A stretch of DNA of 64,000 nucleotides from NCBI RefSeq assembly GCF_003226535.1, contig NZ_QKOB01000018.1:35334-99333 (forward strand). The letters run 5' to 3'. Source of the DNA: Meiothermus sp. Pnk-1. Its GTDB lineage: Bacteria > Deinococcota > Deinococci > Deinococcales > Thermaceae. Every line of letters begins with the position of its first letter. Position 1 is the first letter of the stretch. Under the pieces are notes generated by a model. It did not search any database, had not been told where the DNA came from, and was given only the letters and a program-made list of their open reading frames with translations. This document shows positions 48,459 to 57,258 of the stretch, one piece after another. Position numbers and translations under genes: made by a program.

Positions 48459-49411
48459 GGCCGTCCGGCGTCCGGGATTTCGAGCCTCACTCCCCCTAGG
48501 AGGGCTTGGGTCTGGTCCCGCTCAGGAAACTCCACCCCTTCCCCGGCGGCCCGGGCCGCCGCCAGCGCGGTGGCGTAGCGGGCCACCTCCTGCCAGGGCC
48601 ACCCCTGGAGGATCCCCGCGACGACCCCGGCCAGCAGGGCATCCCCGCAGCCGACGGTGCTCCTCACCCGGACCCGGGGGGGGAAGGCCAGCACGGCTTC
48701 TCGAGGGGACAGGAAAACCGCCCCCTCCCCCCCTAGGGAGAGCACCACGTGCTGGGCGCCCAGCTTTTGGATGTGCCTGGCGGCGCGCAGGGCGTCCTCC
48801 TTACCGATGGGCCATCCCAGCAACTCCTCGGCCTCGAGCCGGTTCGGCTTGACCAGGAAAGGCCGGGCAGGAAGGGCTTGGCGCAGGGCCTCCCCGCCGG
48901 TGTCCAGCAGGACCTTGGCCCCAAGGGCCTGGAGCCGTCGCGCCAGATCGGCGTACACCTCCGGGCCAACCCCCCCGGGCAGGCTGCCGGACAACACCAC
49001 CAGGTCTCCCGCCTCCAGTTGGTCCAGCACCGCGGCTTCGACCCGGATCCGCTCCTCCTCCCGCAGGGTGGGGCCGGGGGCGTTGAACTCGGTGACCTCG
49101 CCGGTTTCCACGTCGGTGGCCTTGAAGTTGCCGCGGGTGGCACCGGCGATCTTCACGCTGGCCAGCTCGAGGTTGGGGGTGGCCTGCAACGAGCGCTCTA
49201 TGGCCAGGCCAAAGCCTCCCCCTAATGGGGCCACCGCCCGCACCGGGATGCCCTGCCGGGCCAGCGCCCGGGCCACGTTGATGCCCTTGCCGCTGGGCTC
49301 CACCTCCATGGCCTGGGCCCGGTTTAGCGCGCCCAGACGGGGAGCCTGAACCACCATCTTCAGGTCTAATGCGGGGTTTAGGGTTAGGGTGACGACTTTC
49401 GGAGGGCTCAT
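48455..49411 (-). CDS. PfkB-family sugar-phosphate kinase (1-phosphofructokinase/tagatose-6-P kinase type)
   Basis: The 318-aa protein starts at ATG 49411. It opens VVTLTLNPALDLKMVV. EPSGKGINVARALARQG is the LacC/FruK substrate loop, and TVGCGDALLAGVVAG contains the anion hole and catalytic Asp of PfkB kinases. It phosphorylates a ketohexose phosphate to a bisphosphate, which would feed the class II aldolase of the divergent operon. Overlaps the next gene by 4 nt. Fructose-1-P and tagatose-6-P cannot be told apart here. Confidence 0.88.
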   Translation of the reverse strand: MSPPKVVTLTLNPALDLKMVVQAPRLGALNRAQAMEVEPSGKGINVARALARQGIPVRAVAPLGGGFGLAIERSLQATPNLELASVKIAGATRGNFKATDVETGEVTEFNAPGPTLREEERIRVEAAVLDQLEAGDLVVLSGSLPGGVGPEVYADLARRLQALGAKVLLDTGGEALRQALPARPFLVKPNRLEAEELLGWPIGKEDALRAARHIQKLGAQHVVLSLGGEGAVFLSPREAVLAFPPRVRVRSTVGCGDALLAGVVAGILQGWPWQEVARYATALAAARAAGEGVEFPERDQTQALLGGVRLEIPDAGRP

Positions 49412-50928
49412 GGGTTCTCCTCGGCAAGTGCGGCTTGGGCCTGGGTCAGCGCCTTCAGCACGCGCGTATAGGAGCGCCGTAACCGGGCCGCGGCCTCCGG
49501 CTGGTGGGGGATAAAGCGGGCGCGCGGCTTCAGCCCCCGGGCCCGCCCAGCCTGCCCCCGCAGGTGCCGCCAGGCCAGGAAGGCTGCCCCCCAGGCCGCG
49601 GCGTGGGGGCAGGTGTAGACCTCCAGCGGCCTTCCCAGCATCTCGGCCTTGATCTGCATCCACAGCGCGTTGGCGGTGGGGCCGCCCGCAGCCCGGATGG
49701 GGCCCTTCCCCTCCTCTCCCCCGGCCTCCCGCAGGCGCTGCAAAAGCCGGTAGCTCTCGAAGGAAAGCCCCTCCATCAGGGCCCGAGCGAGGTGGCCCGG
49801 GCCGTGGGACTCGCGCAGGCCCCAGAACACCCCGCCCGGCAGGGCGGCCTCGCCCGGATCGTCGCTGAGCGGGCCCAGGTGGGGGACAAAGCGCAGCCCC
49901 TCCGCCCCCAGGGGAACCCGGGAGGCGGCCTGGGTGAGGCGCGGGCGTACGGCCTCGGCGCCCTCCCCCGCCCCGTCCAGGATGCGCACCCACCAATCGA
50001 AGACCGACCCCGAAGCCCGCAGCGTGGCCATGAGGTAGTAGTGCCCGGCGAGGGCGTGGTGGCCGACGATGGCCGTGCTCGAGCGCAGGGCCCGGTCCAG
50101 GCCCTCCGGGCCGATCACCTGGAGCAGGGTTTCCGCGGTGCCACAGGCGTTGATGACGCTCCCCGGTTCCAGCGCGCCCAGCCCCGCCGCCGCACAGGCC
50201 TGGTCGTGTCCGGCCTCCATCACCGCAAGGCCCGGAGGCAGCCCGGTCTGCCGTGCGGCTTCCGGGGTCACGCGGCCGATGGGGGCGCCGGGCGGCCGCA
50301 ACGGGGCCGGCAGATCCGGGTCCAGGTCCAGCGCGAGCAACAGGTCCTCCATCCAGCGGCGCTCCCGCAGGTCAAAGAGCAGGGTGCGCGAAGCCTGGGT
50401 CAGGCCCATCTGCAACGCGCCGGTGAGGCGGAAGGCGATCCAGTCGGCCACCGAGGTCCAGCGGGGGCCGTCTTGGAACAGCTCAGGGTGCTCCGCCCGC
50501 AGCCACAGGAGCTTTCCCAGGCTGTAGGTGGGGTCAGGCAGCAGACCGGTACGCCGGCGCAGCCGGGCCGGCTCGAGGGCCGGGGTGCGCTGGCTCAGGC
50601 GCTCGAGGATGGGCCGGGGGCGCTCGTCGTACCAGACCATCACCTCGGGGTGGCGCAGCCGGCCATCCCGACCCAAAAGCACCCCGGACTCGCCAAAGCT
50701 GCTGATCCCGACCGCCCCCAGCCGCTCGGGCCGGCCGATCCTCCCCAGCAGTTCGCGGGTCAGCCCCGCTACGCTCTCCCATAGCTCCTCCGCCAGGTAG
50801 TGGCCCTGGGCCGTTCCGGTGCGGTACAGGGGGGTAGGGGCCTGGATCAGCCCCACCTCCTCGCCCTGCGGGGTGAAGGCCCCCACCTTGATAAAGCTGC
50901 TCCCCAGGTCAATTCCCAGCAGGACCAT
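49408..50928 (-). CDS. FGGY-family carbohydrate kinase
   Basis: The 506-aa protein has two actin-like domains. The N-terminal phosphate loop is GIDLGSSFIKVGAF. GHDQACAAAGLGALEPGSVI and AAGGPTANALWMQIKAEMLG are the typical second-domain FGGY signatures. Relatives phosphorylate xylulose, gluconate or other open-chain sugars; substrate specificity is not evident. It overlaps both neighbours, consistent with one operon with the PfkB and ROK kinases. Confidence 0.88.
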   Translation of the reverse strand: MVLLGIDLGSSFIKVGAFTPQGEEVGLIQAPTPLYRTGTAQGHYLAEELWESVAGLTRELLGRIGRPERLGAVGISSFGESGVLLGRDGRLRHPEVMVWYDERPRPILERLSQRTPALEPARLRRRTGLLPDPTYSLGKLLWLRAEHPELFQDGPRWTSVADWIAFRLTGALQMGLTQASRTLLFDLRERRWMEDLLLALDLDPDLPAPLRPPGAPIGRVTPEAARQTGLPPGLAVMEAGHDQACAAAGLGALEPGSVINACGTAETLLQVIGPEGLDRALRSSTAIVGHHALAGHYYLMATLRASGSVFDWWVRILDGAGEGAEAVRPRLTQAASRVPLGAEGLRFVPHLGPLSDDPGEAALPGGVFWGLRESHGPGHLARALMEGLSFESYRLLQRLREAGGEEGKGPIRAAGGPTANALWMQIKAEMLGRPLEVYTCPHAAAWGAAFLAWRHLRGQAGRARGLKPRARFIPHQPEAAARLRRSYTRVLKALTQAQAALAEENP

Positions 50929-51889
50929 GGTCTGGCTCCGCTTCGGCAGGGGGGGCTGGGTTGCGCTCCTCCAGCACCGCCCGCGCGCCGTAGAGCACGG
51001 CCTCCGATCCCAATTCGGCCCACGCCAGGCGCACCGTCTCGCGCGGGTAGGGGCGGCGCAGGTGCTCGAGGACGGTGCGGGCAAACGCCTCCTTGGGGTA
51101 GCCCGCCATCCGGGGGATCCCCCCGCCCACCACGCACACCTCGGGGTCGAAGAGGTTGATGGCCGTGGCCACCGCGTAGGCCTCGTCGCGCACGAACTCC
51201 TGCAAGGCCCGGTCCAGCGCGGGGTCTTCCCGGCGGCGCAGGAACAGCTCCGCCACGGGAATACCCGCTTGCTGCGAAAGCGCGGTGAGGGTGTGGCCCG
51301 AGGCGTAGGCCTCGAGGCAGTCCCGGTTGCCGCACACGCACACCCGGCCCTCGCCGCGGATGGGGATGTGGCCTATCTCGAGGCCCACCGAGTGCCCCCG
51401 GTAGGGCCTCCCACCAAAGAGCAGCGCTGCCCCTACCCCGGTGCCGAAGAATACCCCCAGCACCGAACCCGCTCCCCGGGCCGCCCCCGATCGGTACTCG
51501 CCCAGGAGCAACAGGGCGATGTCGCGCTCGAGGTAGACCGGGTATCCCAGCCGACGCCCCAGCTCGCGGGCCAGGAAGATTCCCTCCAGCTGGGGGGTGT
51601 TGGGGCCGGAGAGCACCCTGTCCAGGTCGCGGTCGAGGCTCACCGGCACCCCCAGCACCGCGGCCTGGGGAACCAGCCCCCGCTCCGCCGCGTAGACCTC
51701 GAGCAGGCCCGCCAGCGACTCCACCGGGGTGGGGGTGCGGATGAGGTCGGTGGGGAGCTTGGTCATCTCCCAGGGCTTTCCTCCGCTGGCCCCCCCCGCA
51801 ACCCCTACGTGCCCAAGGCCGATCTTGGTCCCGCCGATATCGGCCACCAGGATGACCCCCCCCTGCTCAGATCGTGCGGACGCTGCCAT
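50909..51889 (-). CDS. ROK-family sugar kinase
   Basis: The 326-aa protein has phosphate loop ADIGGTKIG and the ROK zinc motif C-x-CG-x2-D-CLEAYASG (CVCGNRDCLEAYASG). GHSVGLEIGHIPI carries the catalytic-region Glu/His. Glucokinase- and allokinase-type members phosphorylate aldohexoses at C6. It probably phosphorylates the sugar imported by the divergent ABC system. Transcribed away from the ROK repressor with a shared promoter region. Confidence 0.9.
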   Translation of the reverse strand: MAASARSEQGGVILVADIGGTKIGLGHVGVAGGASGGKPWEMTKLPTDLIRTPTPVESLAGLLEVYAAERGLVPQAAVLGVPVSLDRDLDRVLSGPNTPQLEGIFLARELGRRLGYPVYLERDIALLLLGEYRSGAARGAGSVLGVFFGTGVGAALLFGGRPYRGHSVGLEIGHIPIRGEGRVCVCGNRDCLEAYASGHTLTALSQQAGIPVAELFLRRREDPALDRALQEFVRDEAYAVATAINLFDPEVCVVGGGIPRMAGYPKEAFARTVLEHLRRPYPRETVRLAWAELGSEAVLYGARAVLEERNPAPPAEAEPDHGPAGN

Positions 51890-51895
51890 GGATAG

Positions 51896-51912
51896 TTAGT
51901 CAACCTTACTAA
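51896..51912. promoter_or_regulatory. ROK-type operator 1
   Basis: TTAGT (51896-51900) and ACTAA (51908-51912) form an inverted repeat with a 7-nt spacer just upstream of the ROK kinase start. XylR/NagC-type repressors bind such TTAGT-like AT-rich palindromes, and the repressor gene is divergent. Confidence 0.65.
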
Positions 51913-52033
51913 TAACCCCCGGGCGGCGTCAATAGGAGGCCGCGGCGCAGGGGATAGAGAACAGGATTTGTTCGTCTTAAGGCGATTTGGCCAAAGCCGA
52001 AGCGCAGCAGCCCCGCGCGCCCTCTTGCAAAAT

Positions 52034-52055
52034 TTAGTTAGTTTGCTTTATTATA
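52034..52055. promoter_or_regulatory. ROK-type operator 2
   Basis: TTAGTTAGT at 52034-52042 followed by a 7-nt spacer and ATTAT (52050-52054) repeats most of operator 1 and overlaps a -10-like TATTATA. It is 80 nt before the repressor gene. The two sites bracket the divergent promoters, so loop formation is possible. Confidence 0.6.
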
Positions 52056-52137
52056 CCGCCAACCGCTGAGCACAGCGCCCCGCAAGCGTCCGCCGTCGCT
52101 TTGCGCCCGGCTCTTTTAGCTTGGGAGAGGCCAACCC

Positions 52138-53433
52138 ATGAAGAGCATCCCCCCCTCCTCCACCCCCCAACCGCTGCTGGACTCGCTCAGCGGGCACCGA
52201 CCGGCTGACGCCCGCAGGCTCAACCGGGCCAAGGCCCTCGAGCTGCTGCGGGTCATGCCCAGGGGCCGCGCCGAGCTGGCCCGGGCGCTGGGGCTTTCCA
52301 AGCCCGCGCTGGGGGATCTCGTCGGCGATCTGATCGAACAGGGGCTGCTTCTGGAGGCCGCCCCCACCCCCATCCAGCGGGGCCGCCACCCGGCCCCGCT
52401 GCGCATCAACCCGGAACGCTTCTGCGTGGTGGGCATCGACCTAAGCGTAGACGAATCCGAGCTCGGGCTATACAACCCATTGGGACAGCCCTTGCGCATC
52501 CTGCGCACCCCCTCCGGCCTGGGTAAGGGACCCGAGGTAGTCTACCGGCAGTTGCTCGAGGCCGCGCGCCAACTGCTCGAGCAGGCCTCGGCACCGGTCG
52601 TGGCGGTAGGGGTGGCCTCCCCCGGACCCATCGACTTCGCCAAGGGCACGATCCTCGCCCCCCCGCATTTCCCCGATCTGCACCACATGCCCCTGGTCGA
52701 GCGCCTGCAAGGCGACCTGGGCCTGCCGGTCTACCTGGAGCACGACAGCGCCGCGGCGGCGCGGCGCTTCCTGCGCTCGACCGCGGCAGAAAACTTCATC
52801 TACATCCTGCTGCACCGGGGCATCGGGGCGGGCCTCGTCGTCGGGCGGCAGGTCTACCGCGGCCAGCACGGCTTTGCCGGGGAACTGGGCCACGTGTCCC
52901 TGGACAGCGAGGGCGAGCCCTGCCCCTGCGGCAACCGCGGCTGCTTGGAAAACGTCGCCGGGACCACCGCCATCGAATCGCGCTACTTCCGCCTGACCCG
53001 GGAAAGCCTTCCGCTAGGCGCCATTGCCCAACGGGCGCAGGGCGGCGATCCCTTGGCCCGGCTCGCCTTCGAGCAGGCCGGGCGGGCGTTGGGCTGGGCC
53101 GCGGTCAACCTGGTCAACCTCTTTGACCCTGAACTGCTGGTGCTCGGGGGGCCGGGAGCGGCCTATGCCGACCTGCTCATCCCCAGCCTGCGCCACCACC
53201 TCAACACCCGGGCTTACCCCTACCTGGGTTGGGGGGAGCAGCTGCACATCTTGGTTGATCCCCTGGCCAACCCCATCGGCCCCGGGGCCGCCGAGTGCGC
53301 GCTCGAGGCCGTCTACCTAGGGGAGATTCCGCTGCCCCAGGCGGAAGGAAGGAGGCTGAAGAGCGGTAAAGAAACTGCCCCGTCACACGGCACCCAGGCG
53401 AGCACAAATCCCAAGGAGGAAAGGCATGCGTAA
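52138..53433 (+). CDS. ROK-family transcriptional repressor (XylR/NagC-like)
   Basis: The 431-aa protein has an N-terminal winged helix (about 25-75: NRAKALELLRVMPRGRAELARALGLSKPALGDL). A ROK domain follows, with zinc motif CPCGNRGCLEN and GELGHVSLD. The kinase phosphate loop is degraded (GIDLSVDESELGL), as in repressors. A C-terminal tail of ~30 residues is not conserved. It most likely represses the whole divergent sugar regulon through the TTAGT operators and releases with a sugar ligand. It overlaps the next gene. Confidence 0.92.
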   Translation: MKSIPPSSTPQPLLDSLSGHRPADARRLNRAKALELLRVMPRGRAELARALGLSKPALGDLVGDLIEQGLLLEAAPTPIQRGRHPAPLRINPERFCVVGIDLSVDESELGLYNPLGQPLRILRTPSGLGKGPEVVYRQLLEAARQLLEQASAPVVAVGVASPGPIDFAKGTILAPPHFPDLHHMPLVERLQGDLGLPVYLEHDSAAAARRFLRSTAAENFIYILLHRGIGAGLVVGRQVYRGQHGFAGELGHVSLDSEGEPCPCGNRGCLENVAGTTAIESRYFRLTRESLPLGAIAQRAQGGDPLARLAFEQAGRALGWAAVNLVNLFDPELLVLGGPGAAYADLLIPSLRHHLNTRAYPYLGWGEQLHILVDPLANPIGPGAAECALEAVYLGEIPLPQAEGRRLKSGKETAPSHGTQASTNPKEERHA

Positions 53434-54415
53434 GCAAGCGAAGTGGGTATCTACGGTTATGGCTGTGGCCTTGCTGGCCACGGCGGCGGTGCACGGCTTG
53501 GCCCAACAGAAGAAGTACACCATCGCCCTCATCCCCGGCCTCACCACCGACGGCTTTTACATCACCATGCGCAAAGGGGCCGAAGAAGCCGCTAAACAGC
53601 TGGGCGTGGAGCTGATCTTCCAGGGGGGGCCGGAGTTCAGCCCCACCACCCAGATCCCGGTGCTCAACGCCATCATCGCCCGCAAACCCGACGCCATCCT
53701 GATCGCCCCTACGGACAAACAGCAGCTCATCGCCCCCCTGAAGCGCGCCCATGACGCCGGCATCAAGATCATCACCGTGGACACCTTCATCGGCGAGAAC
53801 GGCCAGTACCAGACCGGCAAGGGCGACGCCGACTTCCCGCTGTCGTACGTGGCCTCGGACAACGTCGAGGGGGGGCGCATCGCCGCCCGCGCGCTGGCCA
53901 AGGCCATCGGCGAGAAGGGTAAGGTCTACGTCTCCAACGTCAAGCCCGGCATCTCCACCACCGACCAGCGCGAGCAGGGCTTCAAGGAGGAGATGAAGAA
54001 GTACCCGGGCATCACCGTGCTCGAGACCCAGTACAACGACGACGACGCCAACAAAGCCGCCTCCCAGCTGGCCGCGGTGCTGGCCCGCAACCCCGACCTG
54101 GCGGGGGTGTTCGGGGCCAACCTGTTCAGCGCCCAAGGCGCGGCCAACGGGGTCAAGAACGCTGGCAAGCGCGGGGTGATCAAAGTGGCCGCCTTCGACT
54201 GCCCGGAGAGCATCATCAACGACATCCGAGGCGGGACGATTGACATGGCCATCTGCCAGCATCCTGCCGAGATGGGCAAGGTTGCGGTGCAGTACGCGGT
54301 GGATGCCCTGAACGGCAAAAAGATTCCCACCCGTTACGGCACCGGCTACACCGTGATCGACCGGAGCAACGTGGATACCCCGGAAGCCAAAGCCGCCGTC
54401 TACTCCTCTAAGTAA
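53426..54415 (+). CDS. Sugar ABC importer substrate-binding protein (ribose/allose type)
   Basis: The 329-aa protein has a signal peptide (about 1-26) and the type I periplasmic binding fold (Peripla_BP_4): KYTIALIPGLTTDGFYITMR, PDAILIAPTDKQQLIAPLKR, VASDNVEGGRIAARALAKAIG and GVFGANLFSAQGAANGVKN. It brings a monosaccharide to the permease. The ribosome site AAGGAGGA lies within the repressor gene. Close relatives bind ribose, allose or psicose; the exact sugar is not inferable. Confidence 0.92.
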   Translation: MRKQAKWVSTVMAVALLATAAVHGLAQQKKYTIALIPGLTTDGFYITMRKGAEEAAKQLGVELIFQGGPEFSPTTQIPVLNAIIARKPDAILIAPTDKQQLIAPLKRAHDAGIKIITVDTFIGENGQYQTGKGDADFPLSYVASDNVEGGRIAARALAKAIGEKGKVYVSNVKPGISTTDQREQGFKEEMKKYPGITVLETQYNDDDANKAASQLAAVLARNPDLAGVFGANLFSAQGAANGVKNAGKRGVIKVAAFDCPESIINDIRGGTIDMAICQHPAEMGKVAVQYAVDALNGKKIPTRYGTGYTVIDRSNVDTPEAKAAVYSSK

Positions 54416-54462
54416 CCGCATCGCCCGGGGGAGGCCCGAAAACGGGCTTCCCCCTTGAAAGG

Positions 54463-55491
54463 ATGGTTTTAGTGGCCAACCCCCCCGTTACAGGCAGCGA
54501 GCGCAAGGCCCCGGGCTGGCTGTCTTTCCTGGCCGGAGCCTGGTCGTGGCTGTTCTTGATCTTCATGGTGGTGTTTTTTGAGATCTGGGCCCGCCTATCC
54601 TACGGCAACAGTTTTGTCTTCAACGTCACCAACCTCCAGAGCATCCTGCTGGCGGCGGTGCAGCCGTTGCTTCTGGCGCTGGGGCAGACCCTGGTGATCA
54701 TCGCCGGCGGCATCGACCTCTCGGTGGGGTTCACGGTGGGGCTGGCGGCGGTGGTGAGCGCGCGGGTGATGCAAGCTTTGGATCCCTCGCTGCCCGCCGG
54801 GCTCTCCTTCGCCCTGGCTTGCCTCGTCGCGCTGGCCGCGGGGCTTGGGGTGGGGGTGGTGAACGCCTTCCTGGTCGCCCGGCTCAACGTGCCGCCCTTC
54901 ATCGGCACCCTGGGCATGTACGGGGTGGCCCGGGGGCTGGGCTTTTTGGCCGCGGCAGGGAACACCGTACCCACCGACAACCCGGTCAACTCGGCGATGG
55001 GCAATAGCTTCGTGTTCGGCCTGATCCCCGTGCCGGTGCTGATCACCGCGGTGGTGGTGCTCTTCATGCACTACCTGCTGAGCCAGACCAGGTTCGGCCA
55101 GTACACCTACGCCATCGGGGGCAACCGCCAGGCCGCCCTGCGGGCCGGGATCAACGTCACCCGCCACACCATGCAGCTGTATCTGATCACCGCCTTGCTG
55201 GCGGGGATCGCCGGGATCATCTACACCGGGCGCTTCACCGCCGGGGCGGCGCAGGCCGGGGAGGCCACCTTGCTGGACTCCATCGCGGCGGTGGTGATCG
55301 GGGGGGCCAGCCTCTTCGGCGGGGCCGGGACCATCGTGGGCACGGTGATCGGGGCCCTCATCATCGCGATCATCCAGTTCGGCCTGGTGTTCATCAACGT
55401 GCAGCCTTTCTGGCAGTTTATCGCGGTGGGGCTGGTGATCATCCTGAGCGTGCTGGTGGATCAGGCCAAAAGCGGGGTGGTGAAAGCATGA
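54463..55491 (+). CDS. Sugar ABC importer permease (RbsC-like)
   Basis: The 342-aa protein has 8-10 membrane helices. GQTLVIIAGGIDLSVG near residue 72 and ARAGINVTR-type EAA loop (QAALRAGINVTRHTMQ) are RbsC-family marks. Start ATG 54463 follows AAAGG; GTG 54472 is possible. It overlaps the ATPase start by 4 nt (ATGA). Confidence 0.93.
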   Translation: MVLVANPPVTGSERKAPGWLSFLAGAWSWLFLIFMVVFFEIWARLSYGNSFVFNVTNLQSILLAAVQPLLLALGQTLVIIAGGIDLSVGFTVGLAAVVSARVMQALDPSLPAGLSFALACLVALAAGLGVGVVNAFLVARLNVPPFIGTLGMYGVARGLGFLAAAGNTVPTDNPVNSAMGNSFVFGLIPVPVLITAVVVLFMHYLLSQTRFGQYTYAIGGNRQAALRAGINVTRHTMQLYLITALLAGIAGIIYTGRFTAGAAQAGEATLLDSIAAVVIGGASLFGGAGTIVGTVIGALIIAIIQFGLVFINVQPFWQFIAVGLVIILSVLVDQAKSGVVKA

Positions 55492-56222
55492 GCACGCCCA
55501 TCCTGGAAGTCCGCGGCCTCACCAAGCGCTTCGGCGGGGTGACCGCACTCGACAACGTCTCCTTCCAGCTCTTCCCCGGCGAGGTGCTGGCCCTGGCCGG
55601 CGACAACGGCGCGGGCAAGAGCACCCTGATCAAGTGCATCAGCGGGGTGCACCTACCCGAGGAGGGAGAGGTTTTCTTCGAAGGGCGCGAGGTGCGCTTC
55701 CACAACCCCCGCGAAGCCCGCGAGGCTGGCATCGAGACCATCTACCAGGACCTGGCCCTGGCCGATAACCTCGACGTAGGGGCCAACGTCTTCCTGGGCC
55801 GCGAACCGATGCGCCGCCGCTTTGGGCTGCCGGTACTGGATCGGGCCAAGATGCGCGCCGAGGCCCGCAGCGTGCTCGACACCCTGGATATCCACACCGC
55901 CCTCGACCGCCCGGTGAGCGCGCTCTCCGGGGGTCAGCGCCAGGCGGTGGCCATCGGGCGGGCCATCTACTGGAAGGCCCGGCTCCTGATCATGGACGAG
56001 CCCACCGCGGCCTTGGGGGTGCCCGAACAGCGCAAGGTGGTCGAGCTGATCCGGCGCCTCAAGGAACAAGGGGTGGCGGTGATCTTTATCTCGCACAACC
56101 TGAACGACATCTTTGCAGTAGCGGACCGCATCCTGGTGCTGTTGCGGGGCCAAAAAGCCGGGGAGCGCCGGGCGAGCGAGACCCACGGCGACGAGATCGT
56201 CAAGCTGATGGTGGGGGGATAA
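55488..56222 (+). CDS. Sugar ABC importer ATPase, single-domain (FrcA-like)
   Basis: The 244-aa protein has only one nucleotide-binding domain, whereas RbsA-type ATPases have two. Walker A GDNGAGKST, signature LSGGQRQAVAIG, Walker B LLIMDEPTAALG, H-loop ISHN. The family is known for fructose and similar importers and dimerises. GVTALDNVSFQLFPGE opens the domain. Confidence 0.93.
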   Translation: MSTPILEVRGLTKRFGGVTALDNVSFQLFPGEVLALAGDNGAGKSTLIKCISGVHLPEEGEVFFEGREVRFHNPREAREAGIETIYQDLALADNLDVGANVFLGREPMRRRFGLPVLDRAKMRAEARSVLDTLDIHTALDRPVSALSGGQRQAVAIGRAIYWKARLLIMDEPTAALGVPEQRKVVELIRRLKEQGVAVIFISHNLNDIFAVADRILVLLRGQKAGERRASETHGDEIVKLMVGG

Positions 56223-56232
56223 GGAGGTGGTT

Positions 56233-57258
56233 ATGGAAAAGATGGGATTCGGCATCCTCGGTGCCGCTCGGATCGCGGCCAGCGCCCTGATCCCCGCCAT
56301 TCACAAATCCGCCCACGCCCGGCTGGTGGCGGTGGCGGCCCGCGACGGCCAGCGGGCGGTGGCGTACGCGGCCCAGCACGGCATACCTAAGGCCTACGGC
56401 AGCTACGAAGAGATGCTGGCCGACCCCGAGGTCGAGGCGGTGTACAACCCCTTGCCCAACTCGCTGCACCTGCCCTGGACGCTGAGGGCGCTGGAGGCGG
56501 GCAAGCACGTGCTCTGCGAGAAGCCCCTGGCCCTGAACGCCGCCGAGGCGGAGCAGATGGACCAGGCGGCGAAAAAGGCGGGCCGTACCCTGATGGAAGC
56601 CTTTATGTACCGCTTCCATCCGCAGATCGCTCGAGCCCTCGAGCTGGTCCGCGCTGGCGCTTTGGGCGAACTGCGCCTGATCCGTCCCTCGTTCAGCTTC
56701 GCCCTCGAGCGCCCCACCGACATCCGCTGGGTGGCGGCTTTGGGCGGGGGGGCCCTCTACGACGTGGGCTGCTACTGCGTCACGCTCTCGCGGCTTTTCG
56801 CCGGGCGGGAACCGCTCGCCGTGACCGGTTGGAGCGACCTCACCCCCCCCGACCATCCCGGAGGCGGTGGGGTCGATCACAGCTTCGTGGGGGTGCTGGA
56901 GTTCGGGGAAGGGCTGCGCGCGGTATTCGACTGCTCCTTTACCCAGCCCTTGCGCCAACAGGTCGAGCTGGTGGGGGAACGGGGAACCCTGGTGATCCCC
57001 GAAGCCTGGCTTCCCGGCAGGCGCGGTTCGGGCGGCCCCACCCAGCACGGTTTGGTGGCCCCCCGCCTGGTGGTAAACGGCCAGGAGGAGGCCCAGCCCG
57101 CCGCCGATCAGTATCAGCTCATGGTGGAGCACTTCGTGCGGGCCGCCCGCGGCCAGGAGCCCCTGCGTTACCCCGCCGAGGAGGCGGTGCGGCAGATGCG
57201 GGTGCTGGACGCCCTGTACGCCTCCGCCCGGGCGGGAAGGACGGTTCGGCTTGGCTAA
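56233..57258 (+). CDS. Gfo/Idh/MocA-family sugar dehydrogenase
   Basis: The 341-aa protein starts at ATG 56233 behind AAGGAGGT. The Rossmann motif is GILGAARIAA. CEKPLALNAAEAEQM contains the conserved EKP, and the C-terminal domain has GGALYDVGCYCVTLSR with Asp and Tyr near the active site. It oxidises or epimerises a pyranose using NAD(P). In this operon it may convert the imported sugar to a form for one of the kinases. Confidence 0.9.
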   Translation: MEKMGFGILGAARIAASALIPAIHKSAHARLVAVAARDGQRAVAYAAQHGIPKAYGSYEEMLADPEVEAVYNPLPNSLHLPWTLRALEAGKHVLCEKPLALNAAEAEQMDQAAKKAGRTLMEAFMYRFHPQIARALELVRAGALGELRLIRPSFSFALERPTDIRWVAALGGGALYDVGCYCVTLSRLFAGREPLAVTGWSDLTPPDHPGGGGVDHSFVGVLEFGEGLRAVFDCSFTQPLRQQVELVGERGTLVIPEAWLPGRRGSGGPTQHGLVAPRLVVNGQEEAQPAADQYQLMVEHFVRAARGQEPLRYPAEEAVRQMRVLDALYASARAGRTVRLG

